A stretch of 64,000 bases of DNA from JADCCX01 sp031431475. Lineage in GTDB: Bacteria > Pseudomonadota > Alphaproteobacteria > Rhizobiales > Beijerinckiaceae. The stretch is taken from positions 124,001-188,000 of the forward strand of contig JANPDL010000035.1 in NCBI GenBank assembly GCA_031431475.1, written 5' to 3'. Position numbers and translations under genes: made by a program. Below the pieces are notes generated by a model. That model searched no databases. It was not told the origin of the DNA and was given only the letters and a program-made list of their open reading frames with translations. Shown here piece by piece: positions 17,276 through 24,483 of this stretch. Position 1 is the stretch's first letter; every line of letters starts with the position of its first letter.

Positions 17276-18511
17276 TCAGAATACCGTTCCATCGCTGACA
17301 ATGGAAAGGGGCGGCCCGCCACCGGCGCGCTTTTCCCGTGCTATTCTGCGCCCTGCAGACCACGTCCCGCCCTCAAGTATCTTGGCGAGAGGCAATGTTT
17401 CGGCATTCTTGCCGAGGCCACGACGGATATGATTGGCGATCTCGTCTAGCAGCACCACGGTCAGTGCGCGCCATTCGACGACCAGCGCTGATCCCGGCTC
17501 ATGCGCCCTGTCGGCATCCTTCGGGTCCTTGAGGCTGATCACGCCACCATCGAGAAACAGTCCGCCGTTGCGATATTCTGGCAGGCCGGTGAGCCCATCG
17601 ATATCCGTGACTGTGCATCCCGCCCATTGCAGCGGTTCGATCAAACTGTAGGCCATCCACTGTGACAGTTTGTGGAAGGGTACGAGACCATTGCTCACGT
17701 CGCTTGTCCGGACCAGCGGATGCCGCCAGCAATCACCCAGCGATACACCGCCCAGATTGATGCGGCCCGGCCAGATCGGCCCGAGATGCAGCAGAAGCGC
17801 TTCGAGAATGGCAGGAGCCGGTAGAGTCCCGCCCATTGCCTTTGCCATCAGATGATCGAAAAGTCCGCCCGGCCGTGGTCTGTCAGCAGAGCCAAACACG
17901 GCATGATTGGCGCGAACCACATCGCCCAGCCGCCGGAGCAAAGCCGCGCGGCCCTCGATCCCGACCAGGGGATTGTCACCAGCGGACTGAAACCCTAGAG
18001 CGATATCTTTCGCCATCAGGTTGGCGAGTTTGGCCCCGTCCGCACGCAGCGGCTCGTCGGGATTGGTCGAGAAGGCACCCTCCTCGAACATCCGCAGGCT
18101 GGCGATCCCCAGCCCCTCCGAGCGCGACAGAACAAGTCCGGTCCTGCCGTCGGTGTAGCGCCAGTCAGGACCCGCCCCCGCATCCAGTAGAACACTGGTG
18201 ATCGCCAGATCATAAGCGGCGCGTCCCCTAGCTGCCGTTGACGGCCATTGGGCGGCGCCATCGATATCGGCCCAGAGATTCTGCCCCGCCGCCATGAAAT
18301 GCCGCCAGCGCGCATGAAACGGAATATCAAGCGACGGATAATTCTCGCGGATCGTCCCGATCACATAATCCGCCAGTGCAGGAAGTTTGCCGGGATGGAT
18401 GCGGAAATGGTCGAGCCTGTCGTCCAGTCCGGCGTCATAGAGCAGCCGTGTCCGTGCGCGCACGGCTTTGGGCGAGAGAAGCGAGAGAGCAAGCGTCTTG
18501 TCAGGTGTCAT
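17276..18511 (-). CDS. URC4/urg3 family protein (DUF1688)
   Basis: A 411-residue DUF1688 protein, homologous to URC4 of Lachancea kluyveri and urg3 of fission yeast. URC4 is required for a uracil catabolism route distinct from the reductive and Rut pathways; its reaction is not settled. Characteristic segments are 'RTRLLYDAGLDDRLDHF', 'WRHFMAAGQNLWADID', 'LTGLPEYRNGGLFLDGG' and 'EWRALTVVLLDEIA'. It is directly followed by upp. URC1, the GTP cyclohydrolase II-like partner, is not in the window. Confidence 0.82.
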   Translation of the reverse strand: MTPDKTLALSLLSPKAVRARTRLLYDAGLDDRLDHFRIHPGKLPALADYVIGTIRENYPSLDIPFHARWRHFMAAGQNLWADIDGAAQWPSTAARGRAAYDLAITSVLLDAGAGPDWRYTDGRTGLVLSRSEGLGIASLRMFEEGAFSTNPDEPLRADGAKLANLMAKDIALGFQSAGDNPLVGIEGRAALLRRLGDVVRANHAVFGSADRPRPGGLFDHLMAKAMGGTLPAPAILEALLLHLGPIWPGRINLGGVSLGDCWRHPLVRTSDVSNGLVPFHKLSQWMAYSLIEPLQWAGCTVTDIDGLTGLPEYRNGGLFLDGGVISLKDPKDADRAHEPGSALVVEWRALTVVLLDEIANHIRRGLGKNAETLPLAKILEGGTWSAGRRIAREKRAGGGPPLSIVSDGTVF

Positions 18512-18565
18512 TCACGGAACAAGGACATGAAGGTGGGCTGTTTGGCAAGGCGCTTTGCCTATGGC

Positions 18566-19417
18566 TCAATAGAAGCTGACCGGAAAATATTTCAGCATCA
18601 GGTTCTGGTATATCCCCTGCTCGGCCAGCCGGAACAGCGCGAAATCCACTGCCCTGCGCAATTGTGCACCATCCTTTCGGAAGGCCATGGCCGCGCCTCC
18701 GCCAAAATAGCGGCTTTCGAAGTAGGCACCACCGATGAAACGGCAGCAACTCCTGCCGTTCTGGCCATTCAACCAGAGCGCAAGCCCCACGCCATCACCG
18801 AACATGGCGTCGACCTTGCCGGATGTCAGCAGCTTCAGTGCCTCGTCCTGATCCGGCGCCGTCATCGCCTTCGCCCGGGGGAAAAACGTGGCGAGGAACG
18901 CGGCATGGGCTGAGCCTGCGACGACAGCCACGGGACGTTCGCCGATGTCGCTCACGCCGCCTGCGGCCAGCCCGCTGTCGTTCCGGCTCACGAAGCGAGC
19001 GGGCGAGCGGTAATAGGGAATACCGAAATCGATCCTCGTGCGAGCTTCCTCTGTATCAGCCAGAGAGGCGATGACCGCATCGCCGCGCCCTTCTTCCAGT
19101 GAGGGAATCAATGTCTCCCAGCGCCGCGCCTGAATTGTGCAGGCCAGTTTCAACTCAATGCAGATGGCACGGGCGAGATCCACATTGAACCCGGTCAACT
19201 GACCGTCAGGGCCGGGGAAATGGAAGGGCGGATAATCGTCATCCGTGAGGAAGCGTATGGCGCGCAGGCCTGTCAAGTCAGGCCGTTCAGGTTTTCGCTC
19301 CGTATCAAAAAATGGCACGCTGTCAGATGACGATGCAGGCGTCTGGGCAAGTGCTACCCCGAGCCCTCCCACCAGCAGCAGGCAGATCGCAACAATCCTG
19401 TTCAGTCGGCCCATCAT
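18566..19417 (-). CDS. Amino-acid-type periplasmic binding protein (SBP_bac_3)
   Basis: A 283-residue exported protein with a signal peptide ('ICLLLVGGLGVALAQ') and the family 3 solute-binding fold. Diagnostic segments are 'YPPFHFPGPDGQLTGFNVDL', 'RRWETLIPSLEEGRGDAVI' and 'RTRIDFGIPYY'. It has no permease or ATPase beside it. It lies between pyk (20 bp upstream) and URC4 (54 bp downstream) on the same strand. The ligand is unknown. Confidence 0.83.
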   Translation of the reverse strand: MMGRLNRIVAICLLLVGGLGVALAQTPASSSDSVPFFDTERKPERPDLTGLRAIRFLTDDDYPPFHFPGPDGQLTGFNVDLARAICIELKLACTIQARRWETLIPSLEEGRGDAVIASLADTEEARTRIDFGIPYYRSPARFVSRNDSGLAAGGVSDIGERPVAVVAGSAHAAFLATFFPRAKAMTAPDQDEALKLLTSGKVDAMFGDGVGLALWLNGQNGRSCCRFIGGAYFESRYFGGGAAMAFRKDGAQLRRAVDFALFRLAEQGIYQNLMLKYFPVSFY

Positions 19418-19437
19418 GCCTCAGGTCCCGTCATGCC

Positions 19438-20868
19438 TCAGGCCTTGGCATCCGCATTCACGAACGCGATGCGGATCATGTTGGTGGATCCAGGTGTTCC
19501 AAACGGCACGCCTGCGATCAGGATAACGCGCTGGCCCACCTTGGCGAAACCTTCCTTGAGGGCGGCACCTGCCCCGGTTTCTGCCATCTCGGTCACATCA
19601 TGAATATCCTCGCCCACAACAGGATGCACTCCCCAGACCAGCGTCATGCGCCGCGCTGTCTGCAGTTTGGGTGTCATCACCAGAATGGGCGTCAGGGGCC
19701 GTTCGCGCGCCACGCGGAATGCGGTGGAGCCGGACAATGTCCAGGCCACGATGGCCTTCAGGTCGATGGTTTCGGCAATCTGTCGCGCCGCCGCCGCAAT
19801 GGCGTCCGCCCCGGTGTGCTCCGGCTCACCACGCTGACCCGCAAGGATGAACGGATAGTTCTCATCGGCCTCGATCTCTTCGGCGATGCGGCTCATCGTG
19901 GCGACGGCCTCAATCGGGAAATCTCCGGCGGCACTTTCCGCCGACAGCATCACGGCATCGGCACCTTCAAACACGGCTGTACCCACGTCTGAAACCTCGG
20001 CTCGGGTCGGCACCGGGCTGGTGATCATGCTTTCCAGCATCTGCGTCGCCACCACCACGGGCTTGCCCATACGGCGTCCCATGCGGGTGATGCGCTTCTG
20101 GATTCCCGGCACTTTCTCCAGCGGCATTTCGACGCCCAGATCACCGCGCGCCACCATGACCGCATCGGAAATCTCCATGATTTCCTCCAGCCGCGCCACG
20201 GCCTGCGGCTTCTCGATCTTGGCCATCACCAGTGCCCGGCCCCGCGCTACTTTCTTCACTTCCGCAACGTCTTCCGGGCGCTGCACGAAGGACAGCGCGA
20301 TCCAGTCGACACCGGCATCCAGCGCGGCATCGAGATCGGCACGATCCTTGGGCGTCATGGCCGACAAAGGGATCATCGTATCGGGCAGGCTGACGCCCTT
20401 CTTGTTCGAAATCTTGCCACCGACCTCGACGATGGTGACGGCTTCAGTCGCGGTTTCCTCGATCACCCTGAGGCGCAGCTTGCCATCATCAATGATGACG
20501 ACATGGCCCACCTGCAGGGGCTCAAGAATCTCGGGATGCGGCAGGTGCACGCGCGTGGTGTCGCCCGGTTCAGGGTTGCTGTCGAGCGTGAACCGCTGGC
20601 CGTTGACAAGCATCGCCGAACCATCCCTGAACGTGCCGACACGCAGTTTGGGACCCTGCAGATCAGCGAGAATGCCGACCGGCCTGTCATATTTCTTCTC
20701 CATCGCCCGCAGCTGTTTAACCCGTGCACGCAGGACGTCATGTGATGAATGGCTCATATTGATGCGAAAGACATCGGCACCCGCCTCGAACAGTTTCTCG
20801 ACGATGGCATCATCCTGCGATGCAGGCCCCAGGGTCGCGAGAAGCTTGGTTTTCCGCATGCGTCTCAT
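19438..20868 (-). CDS. pyk: Pyruvate kinase
   Basis: A 476-residue glycolytic enzyme making pyruvate and ATP from phosphoenolpyruvate. The sequence opens with 'KTKLLATLGPAS', then 'INMSHSSHD', 'DLQGPKLRVG', the catalytic region 'VMAKIEKPQAVARLEEI', 'VMVARGDLGVEMPLEKVP' and the cation-site 'DAVMLSAESAAG'. Its start overlaps the DUF1036 stop by 4 bp (ATGA). Coupling with a glycerate 2-kinase gene recalls the tartrate/glycerate operons in which a pyruvate kinase (TtuE) accompanies TtuD. Confidence 0.95.
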   Translation of the reverse strand: MRRMRKTKLLATLGPASQDDAIVEKLFEAGADVFRINMSHSSHDVLRARVKQLRAMEKKYDRPVGILADLQGPKLRVGTFRDGSAMLVNGQRFTLDSNPEPGDTTRVHLPHPEILEPLQVGHVVIIDDGKLRLRVIEETATEAVTIVEVGGKISNKKGVSLPDTMIPLSAMTPKDRADLDAALDAGVDWIALSFVQRPEDVAEVKKVARGRALVMAKIEKPQAVARLEEIMEISDAVMVARGDLGVEMPLEKVPGIQKRITRMGRRMGKPVVVATQMLESMITSPVPTRAEVSDVGTAVFEGADAVMLSAESAAGDFPIEAVATMSRIAEEIEADENYPFILAGQRGEPEHTGADAIAAAARQIAETIDLKAIVAWTLSGSTAFRVARERPLTPILVMTPKLQTARRMTLVWGVHPVVGEDIHDVTEMAETGAGAALKEGFAKVGQRVILIAGVPFGTPGSTNMIRIAFVNADAKA

Positions 20869-21326
20869 CGTGTCTGTCCCCCGGGAATTTGTCCGCCAGA
20901 TGGCTGGCCGCCTTGCCGGTTCGCGTCCGTCAGCTGAACCGTCCAGTTCTTTTGTTCACCCGTATCGATTTCAAAAAATCCCGTGCGATCAAAGCCGCGG
21001 GCCAGGCAATTGTCGAAGGCACGGATCGAAAATTCGCGTTCACGCGAGCACATGAACGACGGGCCGCCCCATTCACCGCCGCGGTCATAGTCGATGGCAT
21101 AGACATAATAATATTTGAAATTGAGATCGCCCTTCAGCACTGCCTCACAGGCGTTTGCCTTCAGGTTGAACCATCCCTCCGTAATCCACCCCTGTGGATC
21201 ACGGTAGCCTACCGAGACACCTACCCGACTGGTCGTTGTGTTGCAGATCCGCATATCAGCCCTCGCCGCTTCAGTGCCGGCAAACAAGGCTGATGCGGCT
21301 GTCAGGGCGAGAATCACGCGTCTCAT
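20865..21326 (-). CDS. Secreted DUF1036 protein
   Basis: A 153-residue exported protein of the DUF1036 family, with a signal peptide ending 'AARADM' (about residue 24). The conserved core includes 'ICNTTTSRVGVSVGYRD', 'GWITEGWFNLKANACE' and 'FMCSREREFSI'. Four cysteines could form disulfides in the periplasm. Function is unknown. It overlaps both neighbours by 4 bp, the glycerate kinase gene upstream and pyk downstream, so the three are translated as a unit. Confidence 0.8.
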   Translation of the reverse strand: MRRVILALTAASALFAGTEAARADMRICNTTTSRVGVSVGYRDPQGWITEGWFNLKANACEAVLKGDLNFKYYYVYAIDYDRGGEWGGPSFMCSREREFSIRAFDNCLARGFDRTGFFEIDTGEQKNWTVQLTDANRQGGQPSGGQIPGGQTR

Positions 21327-22636
21327 GGTTCCACCACAATGGCACGCAGATCGTTGGCGTTGGTGAGCGTCGGCCCCGTTTCCAGCAGGTCACCCAGTGC
21401 GTGGAAGAAGGGCGTCGAATTATTCTGCGAGAGATGCGCCACGATATCGAGACCCCTCTGCCGCGCCCGAGCCAAAGTCGTCTCATCGATGAATGCACCG
21501 GCAGGATCGGTCGGCTCCCCGCGCCCGCCATCCGTGCCATCCGTATCACCCGACAGGGCCGCGATGCCCCGAGCCCCGCCCAGCGCCTGTGCCAGCGCCA
21601 GCGCATATTCCTGGTTTGGCCCGCCAGCACCCTCGCCACGGATGGTGACAGTGAGTTCGCCGCCTGAAAGGATCACGGCGCGCTTTCCCGCCGCTTTCAT
21701 TTCCAGTGCCATCCTTGCATGGACCACCGCCACATCACGAGCCTCACCCTCGACATCTGGACCGAGCGAGTGCACCTCGTAGCCCGCATCAACCACCGCC
21801 TTGATCGCAGCCTGCAACCCGTCGCGGGGGCGGGTGATGATATCGAAGCTTGATCGCGCGAAAACGGCATCGCCGGGCTTTGGCGTTTCCTCCGATGGAT
21901 CAGCCAGCACGCGTTGTGCGCTTTGGGGCAGCTCGACCCGGTATTTCGCCAGGATGGCCAGTGTGTCGCCCTGTGTGGTCGGGTCCGCCACCGTTGGGCC
22001 TGACGCTATGGTCGAGGGATCATCTCCCGGCACATCGGAAATTGCGAGTGTCCAGATGTGATGCGCCGCGATCCGGGCCGCAAGCCGTCCGCCCTTGATG
22101 CGCGACAGGTGTTTGCGCACGCAATTGATCTCGCCGATATGCGCACCGGAGCGCAACAGCGCCTTGTTCAGCGCCTGCTTTTCCACAAGCGTCATGGTGC
22201 CAGCGGGCGCGATCCAGTTGGCAGACCCTCCGCCTGACATCAGCACGACAGCGAGATCCTCGGGCCGTGCTTCGCCTGCAATGGCGAGGGTACGCCGTGC
22301 GGCATCAACGCTGCCCTGATCGGGCACCGGATGTCCGGCGCTGATCATCTCGATCAGAGGATTTTTGCCTTCATAGCCGTGACGGGCTGTGCCCAGACCG
22401 AACAGCCGTTCCGCCGGAAGCCCGTAAGCTGTCACGTAGTGCTGCACCGCAGCCGCCATCATGCTGCCACCCGCCTTGCCGGTGGACAGAAGGAGAATGC
22501 GTCCTGTGGCGGGGGGAGGAGGCAACGCTGCTGGGAGCGCCTGATCGGGATGCGCAGCCGCGACTGCCGCATCGAAAATGCCGCGAAGGAAGGCGCGCCG
22601 CTGCTCCAGCGACCGATGATATGTCGGTTCAGACAT
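21323..22636 (-). CDS. Glycerate 2-kinase, MOFRL family (GckA/TtuD)
   Basis: A 437-residue enzyme phosphorylating glycerate to 2-phosphoglycerate; older names for this family include hydroxypyruvate reductase TtuD. Family segments are 'LLSTGKAGGSMMAAAVQHY', 'SAGHPVPDQGSVDAAR', 'LMSGGGSANWIAPAG' and the MOFRL domain 'LSGGELTVTIRGEGAGGPN' with 'ALSGDTDGTDG'. The ATG at 22636 is chosen because family members begin near 'HRSLEQRRAFLRGIFDAA'; the upstream frame to 22708 seems non-coding. It starts a tight run into DUF1036 and pyk, giving a route from glycerate to pyruvate. Confidence 0.87.
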   Translation of the reverse strand: MSEPTYHRSLEQRRAFLRGIFDAAVAAAHPDQALPAALPPPPATGRILLLSTGKAGGSMMAAAVQHYVTAYGLPAERLFGLGTARHGYEGKNPLIEMISAGHPVPDQGSVDAARRTLAIAGEARPEDLAVVLMSGGGSANWIAPAGTMTLVEKQALNKALLRSGAHIGEINCVRKHLSRIKGGRLAARIAAHHIWTLAISDVPGDDPSTIASGPTVADPTTQGDTLAILAKYRVELPQSAQRVLADPSEETPKPGDAVFARSSFDIITRPRDGLQAAIKAVVDAGYEVHSLGPDVEGEARDVAVVHARMALEMKAAGKRAVILSGGELTVTIRGEGAGGPNQEYALALAQALGGARGIAALSGDTDGTDGGRGEPTDPAGAFIDETTLARARQRGLDIVAHLSQNNSTPFFHALGDLLETGPTLTNANDLRAIVVEP

Positions 22637-23010
22637 CAACATTCTTACGACGGATGACGAAGATTTCTGTGTAGGCCAGCCCAATACGCTTCCACAAGTA
22701 CCCGTCACGATATAATCCTTTGCCAGATTGAATAGGCCATGAAGTGATCAAGGGAGAGGCATTTGATGGGCTTGAGAGCCAAAAATGACCGGAAGCGGCT
22801 AGCTGCCTTGACGTCCGTCAAGGCAAGAGGCGGTTTCGAGGCAGTTTTGGCTCTCAAGCCCACCGCAGGCGCGGCGAAATTGGGCCAGCTTTCTCCGCCC
22901 TCTCCTCGCAAACCGGACGGTTTGCTTCGAAAAGGCCGAAAAAACCTGATCTCCAAATTCACTCGCGTCAAATCCCCCTGCCTTGTTCACTTCACGGCCT
23001 AGGGTCGGCG
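22637..23010. other. Intergenic region with two palindromes, no gene called
   Basis: The ORFs here on both strands (79 and 88 codons) mirror each other because the DNA is palindromic, and neither looks like a protein. The region holds the 96-bp palindrome at 22767-22862 and a smaller perfect hairpin, GCAAACCG (22908-22915) with CGGTTTGC (22918-22925). It separates the divergent promoters of the glycerate kinase and the N-formylglutamate amidohydrolase-like gene. Confidence 0.6.
22767..22862. repeat. 96-bp symmetrical palindrome, possible MITE/REP-type element
   Basis: The outer arms are perfect over 18 bp: TGGGCTTGAGAGCCAAAA at 22767-22784 and its reverse complement at 22845-22862. The centre is a second perfect inverted repeat, GCCTTGACG (22805-22813) with CGTCAAGGC (22816-22824). 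Both share one axis at 22814.5; only the sections between are imperfect. This suggests a degraded long palindrome rather than two unrelated hairpins. No target-site duplication is obvious. Confidence 0.7.
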
Positions 23011-23826
23011 GTGCATTCTCCTCTCCCGAAGCGGATCAACGCCAAGGATGGCGGTGAATCATACGAAATTTTGGCGGGAGAAATCGCCAGCGGCGCGCTC
23101 GTCATTGCTGATCATGCGTCGAGTACGATGCCGCCGGAATTCGCGCAGCTCGGCATGGCTGCGCATGAGCTTCAAAGGCACATCGCATATGACATCGGCG
23201 TGGATTGGCTGGCGCGTGCCATGGCGGCCAGACTGGCTGCGCCCGCCGTATTGTCCCGCTTTTCGAGGCTACTGATTGATCCCAACCGGGGCGACGATGA
23301 TCCAACACTGGTCATGCGCCTGTCCGATGGTGCTATCGTGCCAGGAAATGCACGGATTGGCGAAGTTGAGATCCGGCAGCGGATGGAGCGCTTCTCGTTG
23401 CCCTATCATGCCGCCGTGGCCTCGGTGATCGAGACCATGATGGGTGCGGGTACGATTCCCGCCGTCATTTCCATCCACAGCTTCACACCCCGGATGAAAG
23501 GCATCGACCGGCCCTGGCATGTCGGCGTGCTCTGGGACAGTGATCCACGTCTGCCTGTGCCGCTGATCGAATCTCTGCAATCCGACACTGCGATTATCAC
23601 GGGTGACAACGAGCCTTATGACGGGGCTTTGCAAGGCGACAGCATGTCCCGCCATTGCATTCAGCGCGGGATTGCCCATGTTCTGATCGAGGTTCGGCAG
23701 GATCTGATCGCGGTCGAAGCCGACGCTGTCCGGTGGGGCGAGCGGCTGGCGAATGATCTGATGCCACTGCTTGAGCGCCCGGAAATGCATGAAATCCGGC
23801 ACTACGGCAGCCGCGCCGGACAATGA
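23011..23826 (+). CDS. N-formylglutamate amidohydrolase-like protein
   Basis: A 271-residue member of the N-formylglutamate amidohydrolase (HutG-type) family. Metal-binding and substrate segments are 'LVIADHASSTMPPEF', 'RLLIDPNRGDDDP', 'VISIHSFTPRMKG' and 'HVLIEVRQDLI'. No histidine-utilisation genes are adjacent, so the natural substrate may differ. The start is a GTG. DUF1244 follows 9 bp downstream, suggesting one transcript. A second family member lies at 40460-41338. Confidence 0.83.
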   Translation: MHSPLPKRINAKDGGESYEILAGEIASGALVIADHASSTMPPEFAQLGMAAHELQRHIAYDIGVDWLARAMAARLAAPAVLSRFSRLLIDPNRGDDDPTLVMRLSDGAIVPGNARIGEVEIRQRMERFSLPYHAAVASVIETMMGAGTIPAVISIHSFTPRMKGIDRPWHVGVLWDSDPRLPVPLIESLQSDTAIITGDNEPYDGALQGDSMSRHCIQRGIAHVLIEVRQDLIAVEADAVRWGERLANDLMPLLERPEMHEIRHYGSRAGQ

Positions 23827-23835
23827 GGAGATGTC

Positions 23836-24141
23836 ATGAGCAATTTCGACAAGGCGACCAGCACCGAGCTTGAAGCGGCCGCCTTCCGCAGGCTGATGCA
23901 GCATCTCTCGGAACGCAGCGATGTGCAGAACATCGACATGATGAACCTTGCGGGGTTCTGCCGGAACTGCCTGTCGAATTGGATGATGGATGCAGCAGCC
24001 GAACGCGGGCTTGATCTCTCGAAGGACGATTCCCGCGCCCATGTCTATGGCATGCCCTATGACGAATGGCGTGCGAAGTACCAGAAGGATGCCACGGCAG
24101 AACAGCAGGCCGCATTCGCGAAGAGCGCATCCGGTCATTGA
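23836..24141 (+). CDS. DUF1244 protein
   Basis: A 101-residue soluble protein of the DUF1244 family, widespread in proteobacteria and without an assigned function. The family core is plain: 'FRRLMQHLSERSDVQNIDMM', 'AGFCRNCLSNWM' with a CxxC pair, and 'VYGMPYDEWRAKYQ'. The ATG has GAGGAGATGTC just upstream. Confidence 0.85.
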   Translation: MSNFDKATSTELEAAAFRRLMQHLSERSDVQNIDMMNLAGFCRNCLSNWMMDAAAERGLDLSKDDSRAHVYGMPYDEWRAKYQKDATAEQQAAFAKSASGH

Positions 24142-24216
24142 TCCGTTGACAAGCTTTATCCTCGCTTGACGCGGGGGGCGCGAGCCGGTTCAAGCGGCGA
24201 TCACAGGAGATCAGCC

Positions 24217-24477
24217 ATGAACGACGACGCCATCGACATGAACCCGCAGACCGCCCAGCAGCTCAAGTCGATCATCGAGCGCATCGAGCGGCTGGAGGAA
24301 GAGAAGAAGGCGCTGGCCGAGGATATCAAGGAAGTCTACGCCGAGGCCAAGGGCAACGGGTTCGATGCGAAGATCCTGCGCAAGGTCGTGTCAATCCGCA
24401 AGCAGGAGACTGCCGAACGCATCGAGCAGGAACAGCTGATCGATCTCTACCTCGCGGCAGTTGGTACGAAGGATTGA
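24217..24477 (+). CDS. gapR: Nucleoid-associated protein GapR (DUF2312)
   Basis: An 86-residue protein matching GapR, which in Caulobacter binds overtwisted AT-rich DNA ahead of replication and transcription and supports chromosome replication and division. It is almost wholly helical: 'IIERIERLEEEKKALAEDIK' forms the coiled-coil dimer helix and 'DAKILRKVVSIRKQE' the DNA-facing part. ATG 24217 is preferred (CAGGAG about 8 nt before it) over the longer frame from 24166. Confidence 0.87.
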   Translation: MNDDAIDMNPQTAQQLKSIIERIERLEEEKKALAEDIKEVYAEAKGNGFDAKILRKVVSIRKQETAERIEQEQLIDLYLAAVGTKD

Positions 24478-24483
24478 GGCGGA

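Noticed and set aside
22763..23002. Protein-coding genes in the palindromic gap.
   Set aside because: The plus and minus ORFs mirror each other because of the palindrome, with no ribosome binding site or family pattern.
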